A stretch of DNA of 64,000 bases, from the NCBI GenBank assembly GCA_021229015.1, contig CM037782.1, forward strand, positions 61,887,187 through 61,951,186. The letters are read 5' to 3'. The position numbers and the translations under genes were made by a program. The DNA is from Solen grandis. Lineage: Eukaryota; Mollusca; Bivalvia; Adapedonta; Solenidae. The notes under the pieces are model-generated. The model ran no database searches, was not told the DNA's origin, and was given only the letters and a program-made list of their open reading frames with translations. Below, in pieces: positions 1 to 22,859 of the stretch (its first letter is position 1; the number at the start of each line of letters is the position of its first letter).

Positions 1-1191
1 TTACATCGCAAATTTATTCATTAAAATGTAAACAATATGTGGTTGTAATAGTTTGATCGACAACCATAATTTAAATATTTACTTTTTCATCTCATGACAG
101 ATTCTGATTTTTATCGAGAAACCTTTCAAACGATTTAAACACATCGTATTTATAGTGCAAATGCAGACGACTTTGTAGGAATCAACACTGACAACAAGTT
201 AGAGGATTATACAATATATTCTGAACTCTTTTTTATGAATTTAGATAGGAACAGTGGTAAAATTTAGATTTTTTTTCTTGTTAATTCAATACACAATCAA
301 GTCCGTTAATTTACAAATGAAAAGAAAAAATGCATTGGTCAAGAAAAATAAATATAACAATTCACATTTTGAACAAGTACAAAAAATGTAAATAGCATAG
401 AATGCATGCCACTAAAAAGAATTTAGTTAGATAACCTTTGTTTATGATAAAAAATACCATAAGCAAAGTTCATCAAAGGCTGTTCTTTTTAAAGGCATGC
501 AAATGTATACTTTTTACTAAACAAGACATTAAAAGAAATGAGGTGATCTTAAAAAAAAGTCACAAGGCAAGCAAATTGGGAAAAATAATGTTTTTCATGT
601 AAACTGAAAATATTTTCAACAAACATAACATTCATTTCCTGCATACTGTTAAGATTTCTTTGTATTGGAAAGAAAAAAAAAAGATCAAATCAAATTTAAA
701 TGTACTCATATGATAAATTGTATTCTGTGTTGGACAGAGATGATATTTCAAATCAGCACCATTAAAACCACCTTTCATTTACGGTGACAGATGTGATGAA
801 AACTTAAAACTAGTCGTTGAATGATAATTGTGGAGAATAATATTTTAGAATATTACAAAAATATGAAGTTATTTAACCTCATAGTGTTGAATATGGAATT
901 ATGGTACATGTATCCTGCTTGGTTTTGAGTTAAAATTTCTGTCAAAAATTCATTTGATGATTTGGGCATGTTATTATAACATTCATTAAATGAACATCGT
1001 TACTTTTTTCAGATTGCAGTTAGCAGACCTATAATTGGAATAAATTATAATATAAACACTTACAAAATTCTGCAAGCTACGATCTGATTTGCTGAGACAG
1101 AAATATCCAGAACACGAACGTCAACGGGTCGTCCTCAGATCCTAATGTAGCGTGGCGTATATATAGGAGATTGCACAGGCTGTTTTTAAGG

Positions 1192-1300
1192 TTGTTTACA
1201 GCATTTCACGGAAAAACTATAAATAGCTGATCGTACGTGGAAAGGTTGTTTACAGCATTTCACAGAAAACCTAACGCTATAAATAGCTGATCGTACGTGG
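1192..1300 (+). repeat. Short tandem duplication carrying two TATA-like boxes
   Basis: A unit of about 50 bp is present twice in direct orientation (about 1192-1240 and 1244-1300). Both copies start with GGTTGTTTACAGCATTTCAC and end with TATAAATAGCTGATCGTACG. The second copy has a few extra bases before the TATA-like motif. A further TATATATAGG sits just upstream at about 1159. This could be a duplicated core promoter, but no transcript start or downstream gene can be confirmed from sequence alone. Confidence 0.45.
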
Positions 1301-1482
1301 CTTGCATTGGCTCACTACCATAATCAGTTACCACGTGACCATGGTGTGTATCATGTGATACTCCGATCCAAAACAACATCAGAATTACTGGCTTCTTAAA
1401 CTCCGGTCTGACGCGTTTAACTAAATTTGGCAAAACATGATACATGATACAGCAAACTTTTACCATAACCCACTGGCAAATT

Positions 1483-1517
1483 ATGGAGGCTATTCGTTGC
1501 CAAAAATCCAGCCTTGT
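1483..1517 (+). repeat. 35-nt inverted repeat, left arm (partner at 3640-3674)
   Basis: The segment beginning ATGGAGGCTATTCGTTGCC matches the reverse complement of 3640-3674 without mismatch over about 35 nt, with weaker similarity just outside (GCAAATT on both sides). The arms are 2.1 kb apart. This suggests a dispersed repeat inserted in both orientations rather than a terminal repeat pair. Confidence 0.6.
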
Positions 1518-3639
1518 AATCATGACAATTTATATTTCGGTTCAACTAAACAGATTTGTAAAAGTATAAACGTTTATCCGAGAGGTACATATTGTGCTCG
1601 TATTGTGCGTTTTGATTATCCCGATTTTACTAGTAACGTTTTTACTTCTAGAATGTTATTTGGTAACATGCAGCTAAGATAAAATGCAAATAATATTTAT
1701 AATTTTACGAAATGTACAACGACATACACGACACGTTTAAATTTACACCGTACATCACGACGTTCGAGAATGGAGCCGCATTAAAACTCTCAGGTTTACA
1801 ACTGCATACTTGACTTTTACATTTCTACGCGATTAACATTTGTAGACGATTTTGCAACTTCCATATATGGCAGTATCACGGAAATAGGCGAAGATTTAAA
1901 GGCGGAGCCAAATTTCACGAGCGGAAAATAAAGAGAGGTAACTCTTACACCATGATAAATCGGTAAGTACAGAAAGATTTCGTATTTACCTGAGTCTGAA
2001 AATGATACTTTTAATATTTTAATTTTATAGACATCAATTGTTAATCATTATACTTACCTTTGGACTCTTTTAATATATACATGGTAAAATGAAAACGACA
2101 TTTAAGCTTCATAATTTTGGTTTTAATTTTACTAACGTTATAAGTGAATATTAAGAAATGAAAGCTTTTACATTAGAAACTGCATATATTTTTTTCTCTT
2201 TTTTCTTATCCAGTCATACCCTAGTATTAAGGTTATATTTGTGATATAGTAATTAAATGTTACTTAATATTACTGGGAAAGGCAGCAGCCAGAATTTGGC
2301 CTGTAAAAATTATTGTATAGATCTATCTGTAGTAAATCTCCCATCTGTTTTGACTTGAAAATTGAACAATAGTGAAGCAGCAACTTAACTGAACCTTAAA
2401 TATCAATTTGACTTATTCCATCTATAAATATATTTGTTTTGCATAAAAAATCTTGATTTATAGTCAAACAGTAATTTTTACTGTCTGGAAAAAAACACAT
2501 TAAGAGTTGGATTAAGACAAACACAGAGATTCAAAATAATATTGGAAGTCAGACACTTTTTTGCATTTAAAACATTAATATACTAGGTGACAAGCAAAGG
2601 ATCAATCTTTATTAAAGCAGGAGATATCTTATTACTTTATAGAACATTTCCTGATTAAATACATAATGAATACTTCAGCTTGAACTTTATACTGCCAATA
2701 GTCAATATTGACTACTTAAGGCACCTTAATTTTGGATGTGTTCTTGAATTGTTATTAAAAAAATTGAGTCCGGTACACCTCAGCTCTGTTTTTTTTTTTT
2801 TTTTTTTTTTTGGAGAAAAATATGCATTGTTTTTCTGAAAATTGTGAATAAAAAAATCGACTTTTTTTATGAAAGTGGCATTGAGCGCGAAGTCACAACA
2901 CCAGTAATGGCAGTGGCTAGATATCAAATTTTGAAAAAAAGCTCAATTGTGATGAAGTGGGTTCTCATATCATGTGGCTTTGGTGGCTCGACTAAAAAAC
3001 CATTAAAGTTAAAATCCTGGCCAGGGATATAAAAATCTAAATATAAATTTATGCCATGCTGCGCTTATATTGCTGGCTTTACAATGTAGGTGGGGTACGT
3101 TTCAAAAACTAATTTTTTTTATATCTCCTGATGTTGATTCAATACCTGCATACAATGGCACTCATGCAACTGAAACACATGATGCTTAGAAAATAATTGT
3201 GATTCTGTTTAATTCTCATAATGCATTTTTTCTTGAATGTGTAGACCTACACGCTGCAACACTTCCCTTATTCGTACATGGGAGATAACTGCGTGGAGAT
3301 TTGCCAGTCGTTGTCGGAAAATACCGAAATTGAGCGGACAATTACGTTTATTTACGATGATGTAGTGGGCGGGGAAATGGGCGGAGCTTATTTATCAACA
3401 TTGCAAACGTGTAAACCTGGATTAAGCTGAGCCGAATCATGATGGTCGGACAATGTAAAGTTGCGAGCGTTAAAGTAAGAAGACGTTTTGTAGTTTATCA
3501 AAATGCATTTTGTTGAAATACGTATTTACTATGTTGCATCGGCAAATTCAGTCCAAGAATGTATCTCTGGAGTTTAAATACTAAGAAATTCAAATGAATT
3601 GTGTATTTTGTCGGAAAATAAACTGTTCAACTCAGATCA

Positions 3640-3674
3640 ACAAGGCTGGATTTTTGGCAACGAATAGCCTCCAT
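3640..3674 (-). repeat. 35-nt inverted repeat, right arm (partner at 1483-1517)
   Basis: Exact inverted copy of 1483-1517. It abuts the helicase-like fragment at 3690-3850, so the shared segment probably belongs to the same mobile sequence. Confidence 0.6.
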
Positions 3675-3689
3675 AGCAAATTTGCAATT

Positions 3690-3850
3690 CTATCTCGACC
3701 TTCAAGAAAATATTGCAATGCCTTTACCTGGTTTGGTTTAGGGACAATTAAGCCAACAGCATCCAGAACGGTTGAAGCAATTTTAGTTTCACTTTCAATT
3801 TTCGACTTCCGGTTTGTTGTTTCTATTACATAATAAAATAATCCAAACAT
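3690..3850 (-). pseudogene. Possible RecQ-like helicase fragment
   Basis: On the minus strand a short open frame reads KPNQVKALQYFLEGRD after a segment resembling an amino-terminal helicase linker. The pattern P-x-Q-x2-AL-x2-FL-x-GRD resembles the Q-motif region before the Walker A loop in RecQ-type helicases of invertebrate genomes. The Walker A motif expected just after it is absent: the frame instead runs into the repeat arm at 3640-3674. If the resemblance is real, this is a broken fragment, perhaps carried by a transposon. Chance resemblance cannot be excluded. Confidence 0.25.
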
Positions 3851-4139
3851 ATGATAACATCAAAAAAAAAAAATTAAATTGCAAAACAGCTGAAAACGAG
3901 CTATCCTAAGCTCATTATGGCAGTGATTGATGGGAAGCCAAGCCACTGCGTTGAAGTGTGGTCAGTATCGTCAGTATGGAATTTCAAGTCCAGGTGTGTG
4001 TTGAGATAACCCATAATTTTATAAATGGAAATCATAAATCACCTCTTACTCTTTTTACAAAAAGTTTACCTCATATCTCATATGCATATTTCATTAAAAT
4101 CAAGTATTAAACTTCTTTACTCAGTACTGGTTCTACCCA

Positions 4140-7100
4140 GGAACTTGTCTCCCGAATTTCGGTGCTATACACAGGGCACGTAAAATAACCAGGGGTCTAA
4201 TCGCAAAATGAGCTAGGGTATCGCACCTGGACTCCCTTGTATCCAACTTCTATCTCTCCCGATGCTGTCTCTTCGGTAAACAAGAGGGTCATAGAGGCCC
4301 TGGACCGCTCAACTGAGTATAGGGATACCCAAGGAACATCAGTACTAAAACATTTTGAAATCTAGTCAGTAGTTTTGAAGGCGATGATTTTTAAAGTTTT
4401 CAATTTTCCCGTTGCCATGGCATCCATGGATCAAGTTTATTTTAGCCACTTTTGTGAAGGTTCACCCAAGCATCATCCCTGCTAAGTTTCATCAATTTCT
4501 GTCCAGCGGTTTCAGAGATGTCGTTTAAAGAAAATTGTTGACGATGGCCGACGGACGGATGGTGATCATAAAAGCTCGGCCTTGAGCACGTCTTGCTCAA
4601 GGTGAGCTGAAAAAAAAACCCTGGTAATATTCATTTAATTGCCATGGCAACTAACGTCCTACATGGATCAAGTTTATTTTAGCAACTTTTGTAGAGAGTA
4701 ATCCAAAGAACACCCGTCCTGTGCCAAAAAATTCTAAAATTTTGACTGCAGTTTTGGATAATAGGTCTCTATAGTTTTCACAATGTACATTTAAGGCAAA
4801 TTAGCTCCTCCCCTGGAGGCCATGTATTTTACGGATCAGAATAATTTTAGGAATCTAAGTAGAGGGTTACCAAAGGAGCATCTGTACCAAAACATTTTGA
4901 AATCTGGCCGGTAGTTTTGAAGGAGATAATTTTTAAAGTTTACTTTTTTTTCTTTCCGTTGCCATGTCAACAAGAGTTCTTCATGGATCAAGTTTATTTC
5001 AGCCACTTTTGTGAAGGTTCAACCAAGGATCATCCCTGCCATGTTAAATCAATTCTGTCCAGCGGTTTCAGAGAAGATGTCGTTTAAAGTTTTCACGATG
5101 TACATATAAGGCAATTAGTCCCGCCCCTGGCGGTCATGTTTTTGTGTTTTTTTTGTTTGTTTTTTTTTGTTTTGTTGTTTGTTTGTTTGTTTTGGGGTTT
5201 TTTTTACGGATAGGAATCACTTTAGCAATTTTGGTTGAGTGTTACCCATGGTACATCTGTACCAAAACATTTTGAAATCTGGCGAGTAGTTTTGAAGGAG
5301 ACGATTTTTAAGTTTTCATATTACTTTCATTGCCATGGCAACCAGAGTTCTGCATGGATCAAGTTTGTTTTTTGGAAATTTTGTGAAGGTTCAACCAAGG
5401 ATCATCCCTGCAAAGTTAAATCAAATTCTGTCCATCGGTTTCAGAGGAGTTGTCGTTTAAAGCAAATTGTTGACGACACACGACGGACGGAGGGTGATCA
5501 CAATAAAAGGGACATAATTTGTTGAAATCCATTACAGAGTTATCCTTTCTTGCCTACAAGTTGGGGTGGTGCTCATATACAAGTATTCCAAGTTTCAAAC
5601 CAATTTTTAAAGGGGTTTAGTGAAAAATAAGGTTGTACGGAAAAATAAACCAAGATTTTAAGTCAACAAGAGGGTCATGAAGGCCATGGAATCGATCACC
5701 TGAGAACCTTGGTAGAGAGTGACCTTAGGAACATTTGTGCCAAATAACTTTGAAATCAAGCCAACAGTTTTGGAGGAGAAGATTTTTGAAATTTTTACTA
5801 TATACATATAAGGAAAACGGGCTCTGTTCCATGGTGGTCATGTTTTTCATCAAATCAAAATAATTTGAACAATCTTGGTAGAGAGTGACCCAATGAACAT
5901 CTGTGCCAAATAACTTTTAAATCCAGCCAGTAATTTTGCACAAGAAGATTTTTCTTCATACATAAAAGGAAAACGGGCTCCGCCCCATGGCGGCCATGTT
6001 TTTCAACAAATCTAAATAATTTGAACAATTTTTGCAGAGAGTGACCAAATGAACATCTGTACCAAATAACTTTGAAATCTGGCCGTTAGTTTTGGAGGAG
6101 AAGATTTTCAAAGTTTTCATGTTGTTGTTGTTGTTGCTATGGCAACCAGAATTCATTTCTTTGAACAACAATGAAAGGACATCACCCAAGGAACATCCCT
6201 GTGAAGTTTCTTTAAAATTGGCCCAGTGGTTTAGGAGATGTTTAATTTAAATGTTGACGACAGACACAGGACGACATTATCGGTCACAATAGCTCACCTT
6301 GATCAACTTTATTGGCTTAACAGAAAAATAATTTTGAAATTTTCTATATAAAGTATATAAAAAAAATTCGCCAACCCCAGTGGGGCCTCATTTTTCAAAC
6401 AAAATTCTAACAATTGTGGTAAACATAAGGTGACCATTTGTGTCAAAGGAAATTTAATTCTGACCATTGGCTTCATTGATTTTTCTATTTAGAGTATATA
6501 AGGAAATTCGGCAGCCCCCCAGGGGCCTCATTTTTCAAGGGATCAACTTTATTGTAGCAATTATGGTAGACACTATGAGGTGACTATTTGTGCCAAAGGA
6601 AATTAAATTCTGACCATTGGTTTCAGAGAAGATGATTTTTTAATTTCTTATCCGTTGCCATAGCAACCAGAGTTCTACATGGATCATGTTTATTTTAGCA
6701 ACTTTTGTGAAGGTTCGTCCAAGGATCATCGCTGCCAAGTTTAATCAGTCTGTTCAGCGGTTTCAGAGAAGTTGTTTAAAGCAAATTGTTGACGACGCAC
6801 GACGATGGGTGACCCTAAGAGCTCACCTTGAGCACGTTGTGGTATGGAAAACTTAACTTAACCAAGATTCTAAGTTAACAAGAGGGCCATGATGGCCCTG
6901 GGATCGCTCACCATAGCTTTCCTTATTCTTAGAATAGTCGAGCTGAAAACAGGACCCACGCGTAGGTAATCCTAATAGATTGCCATAATAGTCAGAAAAT
7001 GATTGCTAGCCATTTTAATTAAAGAAAGTATATATTCTCCGTATTTGACCATGACTCGTCAAGTGGATTGCACAAATGGAATATTGTCAGGGGGGAAGTG

Positions 7101-7560
7101 GTTTCAAAATTAATAAGGGGAGATAATCCACTGCAGTTGACAAATTTGTCTATTGATTACCTCCCTTGACCTGTAAGAGAAACCCATGGTGGCAGAATAC
7201 TCACCTTAGTTCCTTAAGCCTAATTTAAACATTTCAGATCACTTGATTTAACCCGTTTACCTTCAGCAGCATATAGTATATGTAAGAAAACTAGCTGACT
7301 CCAGAGGGGGCCCGATTTTTCAAGAGATCGATTCTCTTTCAGCAATTTTATTAGATGGCCTTGAGGTAGCCATTTGTGCCCAATTAAATTAAATTCTGAC
7401 CATTGGTTTCACAGATGAAGAAATATTAAATTTTCTATGCTATAGAGTATATATGGAAACTAGCTGTTCCACTGGGGACTTCAATTTTCAAGGGATCAAG
7501 TTCGTCTTGGCAATTATGGTAGGCTACAAGGAGAGCATTTAAATGAGCAATAGCCAGCAA
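4140..7560. repeat. Tract of degenerate repeat units
   Basis: A recurring block can be read many times with divergence. Its hallmarks are 'TTTGAAATCTGGCC..TAGTTTTGAAGGAGA', 'CCATGGCAACCAGAGTTCT', 'GGATCAAGTTTATTTTAGC', 'AAGGATCATCCCTGCC', 'CAGCGGTTTCAGAGA' and 'GTTGACGACGCACGACG', often followed by a 'CACCTTGAGCACGT' ending. Copies begin near 4330, 4640, 4870, 5230, 5700, 5860, 6020, 6360, 6480, 6870 and 7260. Units are a few hundred bp long and tail off as shorter related blocks. 'AACAAGAGGGYCATGAWGGCCMTGG' heads recur near 4281, 5664 and 6880. No open frame is conserved, so I treat it as non-coding interspersed or tandem repeat DNA of a type common in bivalves. Confidence 0.7.
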
Positions 7561-7674
7561 TTGTAACTTGCTCATGGAGGCCACAGACCTGGTTGCAAAC
7601 CTGATGATTGATGTCAGTTTAATTTGTCTTTCATTGCTCAAAATGTATGATAACAGAAAAAAAATGTTGAATAA

Positions 7675-7983
7675 CAGTTTGTTTATTGGGTTTAATGTCC
7701 CACAATTTGCATTTAAGTTATTAAGGGACGATGTTTACTTGAGACAGATATAGTGCTGCCACACTGCAGTATCACGCCGTAGACATGTGACATGATACCA
7801 CACCCAGTCACATTATCCTGACACCAAGCTAACCAGTCCTGGAACTACCCTTATATGCTGAGCACCAAGCATGGGAGCTATACCAGTACCATTTTCAACG
7901 ACTTTAGTATGTCGCGACTGGGGATCGAACCCATGACCTCTCGATTCTGGAGCAATGCTCTAACCACTCTGCCACTTGGACCG
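7675..7983 (-). mobile_element. tRNA-derived SINE (family 2), minus orientation
   Basis: Read on the minus strand, the head carries an A-box-like GGCAGAGTGGTTAGAGCA and a B box GGTTCGATCCC, followed by a unique body and a 3' end GGGACATTAAACCCAATAAAC. The 9-bp direct repeat GTTGAATAA lies immediately outside both ends (7666-7674 and 7984-7992), a clean target-site duplication that fixes the boundaries. A second, more degraded copy of the family is at 50035-50337. Confidence 0.85.
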
Positions 7984-7992
7984 GTTGAATAA

Positions 7993-10136
7993 GTTACTGA
8001 GTATATGGCACTTATATAAAAGAGGAAATGTTTACAAATTGCCATCTTTTATTTCCGAGGAAAAATCCACAATTTTGCAACGTTGTATACATAAAAGGTC
8101 CGAAATACAGCATGATGGCTAAGATATATAGATTCAATGCAAACTTGGTTATTTGAAGTAAATTAATTTGATAAATATTCCAAGCTGTATCAAATCTTCT
8201 ACATCTATAAAAACGTATGTAATATTTATGAATATAAGACACTGGCGTCTCAAACGAGGCTTACCCAATAAAATGTCAACATTAATTGGAACACTGTAAA
8301 AAAATTCCATCATTTCAAATTTTAAAGATAAAATGATCAAAATAAAATCAATCCAGGAAAGTGCGGCTTCCCTGATGTCCCTGTTTAAAATAGCTAAATT
8401 GAACAAGCAATTTTGTAAAAGGAAATTCATATGAATGTAGCAAAAATAAAGAGACGTTCAGATCTGATCACAATAAACCTTCCAACTTGTCTACACTACA
8501 GCATGCAAAGAGGCCAAAAAAATTGTTGGATTTCTTTTTTTCCTGACCCACCTACTTCTGACATCTAAGTCTTTTCCGCTCTTTTTTTTTTTTAAATCAT
8601 ATAATAAATTATATCATTTTCAACCAATTCTTTTTACATGGAATATTTGAAATAAAACTAAAGAAAAAAAAAATCCCTAACAATCCTGATTTTGGGATAG
8701 GCAGGAAATTAGAAACACAACATTTTTTTGGCCCAACGCGCTTGAGGTGAATTCTAGCCTTGCTTTATACAAGTCATTACTCATTTGTTAGTGAAAAAGT
8801 ATAATTAATAATTATTTTTCATGACATTAAACGTGAACATAATCACTCGAGATATTTTATTTCACACTGAATACCTTTAGAATCACTGAACTTATTTGAT
8901 GACTCAATTTGGTGCCAATAATAATAAATAATGAAAATGGTAAGCAATTACATTGTTTTATTATATTTCTACATGAAAACTGATATTAAATATAATAAAG
9001 TAATAAATCCTCATTCTTTGACAAGACACAGAATATCTCCTTGCAAGCACTAAATAAACAAAAAAAAAACAATATCTTTATTACTCCAAAAATCAGTAGA
9101 CTATATATAGAATATTTACAAAAAAATATACAGTTTTTTTACGTGCGGAAACATGCTGGTTAAAGACGGATCTTTCAAAGGGGATTTGCTTCCCCTTAAT
9201 ATCTCAGGAGTACAAAATCTGTAATTTCAAAATTTGGAAAACGAGACCAAAACTCAACATGTAAAAGCAAAATTTGGTTGTTTGTTGCACATTTTAGTAA
9301 AATTGCTGGAATGTTTAGCCGTTCATAAAAAGGCAAAGTTTGTAAATCTAAGAGAGCAAAACCTAGGTGTCACTTCGTATCAGATTAAGCCATATTTACT
9401 ACTGTGGTATTTAAGAAATTCTTTTCTTATTCAATTTACATAAAATTTGGACTAACAGCTACACGCGTCTACACTAGGTAGGGCCACTTACTTGATTTTT
9501 ACAATGAAACAGAATGAAGGTGAGGATGCAAGATTTCCCAACCAAAGACAATTAACTTTGAATCAGGTTGTATAAATATAAAAATAGGTATTTGTTTACG
9601 AATACAATGAAAAGGGTGGGGGACAGTTTGACTGTTGTTGTTGTTTGTCCCATTTTGTGCAGTAAGAGTGTACAGTATCAACGATTGACAGCTGACACAC
9701 CTTTTGCGACAATACAAGACTATTAATGAAATCACATTAAAACATGATAAAAATGATCCTTTGATTTTTTTCAAGTTGTCACTGAAAGTCTTTCTGGAGA
9801 ATTAAAATAATTTTCTTGCCAATCCCCCTAAAAATTCCTTGAAATGTTTCGAAGTGTCCACTTGGAATACCTTATATATTTAAAATCCGTATGTACAATA
9901 AAGGTATTCCAAATCTACAAAGGTGTTTCCTGTATGGACAATTGCATCTTAGTAATCGTACTTGAAAGAGAAAAGTGCATACAGAAAATAAAAAAACTTT
10001 CAATGAATTTTTCACCTGCCACAATCCCCTGTCCAATCTTCTACGCATACACTTACAGAAAGACTCCCAGCAAAAATGGTACTATAAATGCACTTATGTC
10101 CAATAAATGACAATGTTTATGTACATGAGAACATTT
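7993..10136. other. AT-rich stretch downstream of beta-catenin, no gene seen
   Basis: No recognisable coding sequence. On the minus strand, AATAAA hexamers appear as TTTATT at 9077-9082 and elsewhere, so a long 3' UTR isoform of beta-catenin could extend into this stretch. The open frames here are short, compositionally biased and without homology that I recognise. Confidence 0.4.
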
Positions 10137-10755
10137 TTTATTTGTATTGCTCCCTAGATTTTTAAGTTGAATAATGTCTATTTACAATGTCTTCGACTTG
10201 TGTGGTGCGCTCTAATCTTCAAAGTGCCTTGCGATCACCGGTACGCCACCATCCACAGACTCCAGGATTATTTCACTATTCTTGAAAGTGTTGAATTTTT
10301 TCTTCTTCTTCTTTTTTTTTTTTTAACATGGATTACCCCTAAATTTTCCCTTTTTGATACACATTTCCAAAAAGCCACTTAAAGAATTCCATCAAATATC
10401 CTAGAAAGTTTTGATAATAAATAGATTTTGATGAAGAACATCACACTAGCATCCACCGAATTTCCAGAAGCTTATCAAGCCTACAGCTGACATAGATCTC
10501 TATTTATGATCGTTCAGAAGCTGCGTTGGATGCGTGCTGTACATGGAATCACAAGACTGTGGCGTCGATGAAGTCTACTCTTCAAAGGCAGTGTGGTATT
10601 AGGACGTTGTCAGTTTATGTATCCAGATATGTTATGATTAAAACTCACTTTAAAAAAAATCACTATTAAAAATAAAAAATAAAGAGCGATTTTTTTCATT
10701 GATCAACAATAGGTCCATGTTTTGTGACACTGGCAACTTATCACGGGGGAACTGT
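10137..10755 (-). other. Probable 3' UTR of beta-catenin
   Basis: Directly after the TAG stop at 10756-10758. The first minus-strand AATAAA hexamer downstream that I found is at 10137-10142, giving a minimum 3' UTR of about 0.6 kb if it is used. Other hexamers further down (for example 9077-9082) may be used instead. RNA 3'-end data are needed to decide. Confidence 0.4.
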
Positions 10756-20557
<9,802 letters not shown>

Positions 20558-20582
20558 GGTTTATCTAGTATGCTCACAGGCT
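20558..20582 (-). other. 5' UTR portion of the start-codon exon
   Basis: 25 nt between the putative acceptor (TTTTCAG, read on the minus strand) and the ATG. The upstream 5' UTR exon and promoter were not found. They may lie between 20600 and 22800 or be affected by the 100-N gap at 21500. Confidence 0.55.
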
Positions 20583-20599
20583 CTGAAAATAGACAAAGA

Positions 20600-21499
20600 T
20601 ACAAACATTAGGTCAACATGGGCACACTTCTGACACTTCATCATTTATGTTACAAAAGGGATTATTTCTCCTTTGTTCCTTTGGTAAAAGCTTAATAGCA
20701 ATAATAATTCATATCCAAGTGTTATAAGTATATGTGAACATTACGTTAATTTATTTTGTGTATGTAATTAGATTTGTGGGCTCAGCACAAAAGCAGTGTA
20801 ACTTGTGTTACCCTTTAACCCTGAGCCCTTAGACTATTGGGTGTGTGTGTTCTGTGCATTTTTATTATCTTTTTAAATCAACAAAACCTGATCAAACAGT
20901 TATATCAAACACTGTTCAATTCTGCACCATCCTCTCAAACAAGCTACTGAAATCAACAGTCACCAGATTGATGTATGCTGCCAGACACTTCCTTACAAGC
21001 GACGCCTGCCCCCCCCCCCAATCTCACCATCTCTGTATGCGGCACTGCCATGGTATAATTACAGTAGATCATACTGCGATACTTTCATCGCAAACCATGT
21101 TGTCGCCAATGAGAATCAATACTATCCACCATGCGCATTACCCAATACGGTCATCACTGATCAAAGGGACCGTGGCTTCGCTTCCGAGACGACAAGACTG
21201 GGGTCTGAGTACTTCCGGGAGAAAAATAATCAACCAATCTAGGGTGGTTTGATCAACTAATATTGTTAACTATGAATTATTATTCACAGCCTCCTCAGAG
21301 AGTACCTCCTGAAAAAACTTAATTAATAAATCTAATTAATTCCTTTCAGATAGTACAGCACTGAGGACCTACAAAATTTTCTACATAAAATGAATGTATC
21401 AACATAATGACCTCCCTGTTCTCCAAAATTATTTCACATATGGAAGTTAAGGTCTAAGTTAGATCTAACTAAACAGTGTAAATCCGTATCATCAAAATA
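20600..21499. other. Region upstream of beta-catenin, no gene identified
   Basis: AT-rich with a C9 run at about 21011-21019. The longest open frame here (135 residues, plus strand) has no recognisable domain or splice context. The promoter and 5' UTR exons of beta-catenin are expected in or beyond this stretch. Confidence 0.4.
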
Positions 21500-21599
21500 N
21501 NNNNNNNNNNNNNNNNNNNNNNNNNNNNNNNNNNNNNNNNNNNNNNNNNNNNNNNNNNNNNNNNNNNNNNNNNNNNNNNNNNNNNNNNNNNNNNNNNNN
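21500..21599. other. Scaffold gap, 100 N
   Basis: Exactly 100 N, a conventional unknown-length gap. It separates the beta-catenin 5' region from DMRT2. Confidence 0.99.
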
Positions 21600-22350
21600 A
21601 TATATTATATATATAATTTAAATAGTTAATATAACATTTAAATGTGATTGATAAGATTTTACTCGGTTTCTTGTTGATAAAGGAAATATATAACCTGGTT
21701 TCGAATCATCAGTAGAAACCAATATCACATTTCCTTTCTTAGTAACATTATTTTCATGATGTTATTCAATTAAATGACCACTAATTCATTGATCTAATGC
21801 CAACGAGAAATAATAATAGTATAATAAAACTCCATGTATTTGGTATCCCTCAAGTAAAGTTCATCCCGACAAACATCCGCTATGCATGTCTTTACCATGT
21901 ATACATTAAAATTATTGATATTGAAATAGCAAATTAACCAATGGAAAATTCTTGGCTGTAGAATTTTACCTACATTACTGAATGAGCAAACAGGAGACCC
22001 TGGTCACATTTCTTTTTTATTTTCTTGATATTATACAATGCATGATCCTCAAACTGCATATCAACTATGAATATGTGATTCGGGTGTATCAAGTTTTCAT
22101 AGTAAAGGTGCATTAACTTAAATTATTTCAATTTAATCAAAATAGAAAAAAACACGCCTATTTATTAATTATACGCAGTATAAAAATAATAAAATAATAA
22201 TATCTGTGAAAATATGGAAAATTATGAAAACTTAAAACCAACAGACTGAGCGATTGATTTAAGGGTTTACATGATGACGATGATCTAATTCAATACGCTT
22301 CCATTTTTAACTGGGTCGGACGATATATATTCTATTTACAAGATACGTCG

Positions 22351-22378
22351 TTTCTCTCTCTCTCTCTTTCTCTCTCTG
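22351..22378 (+). repeat. (TC)n microsatellite
   Basis: Pure CT dinucleotides with one TT interruption, upstream of the DMRT2 gene. Confidence 0.85.
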
Positions 22379-22616
22379 AACAAAGGGATTATTACAATTA
22401 TCATTCGCTAAGATTCCTAACTAAGCTTTGTTCCGCTTGTAATAAGCAACTTAAATTAACGTCCAGACTTTATTTGTAAAAGTACTAAATATATTACATT
22501 ATTTCTTTTTCAAATAATTTTACGCCACTTTTTCTTTCCTTGCTTAAGCATTCGTTTGAATTACGATATTTACAAAATTACTGTGTCAAATTTTCGTTTG
22601 TTTTAGAGATTAAGAT

Positions 22617-22712
22617 TACCTGTCATAAATCACAGTCAGGCAGCTGTGACGATGTAAATAAAGTCTAAATGTCTGAAAATCTGTCGGTGGGACGTTAAAC
22701 CCGAACATAAAA
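22617..22712 (+). mobile_element. Possible SINE 3'-tail fragment
   Basis: GGTGGGACGTTAAACCCGAA followed by an A-rich end matches the 3' terminus of the SINE family at 7675-7983 (GTGGGACATTAAACCCAATA on its own strand). No tRNA-like head is present, so this would be a 5'-truncated copy just upstream of DMRT2. Confidence 0.35.
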
Positions 22713-22859
22713 AACATATATATTTTAATATTACGTTTAACTTTTGAAGTGGGTGTTACACTGGAATCATGCATGGCGTGCTGTGTCTTCTCCCGGTATA
22801 GCTAATGGTATTGCCACAGTCCTATGTATTACGAAAGGTAGTTTGTCATTGTACTATTA

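Larger units (their letters stand above)
1..4139. other. Non-coding AT-rich stretch, no supported gene
   Basis: I see no open frame with recognisable protein homology here. Two GC-richer islands stand out, near 1735-1970 and 3240-3490. Each ends with a short ATG-led segment running into a donor-like site (GTAAGTAC after 1961; GTAAGAAG after 3473), so unspliced first exons of unknown transcripts are possible. The second island contains GGGCGG-like boxes near 3367-3385. Nothing downstream lets me extend either into a gene. A poly(T) run lies at 2789-2811. Confidence 0.5.

Noticed and set aside
20845..21252. 135-residue plus-strand open frame upstream of beta-catenin
   Set aside because: No recognisable domain, no splice context, low-complexity stretches, and its position in the expected 5' region of a minus-strand gene.
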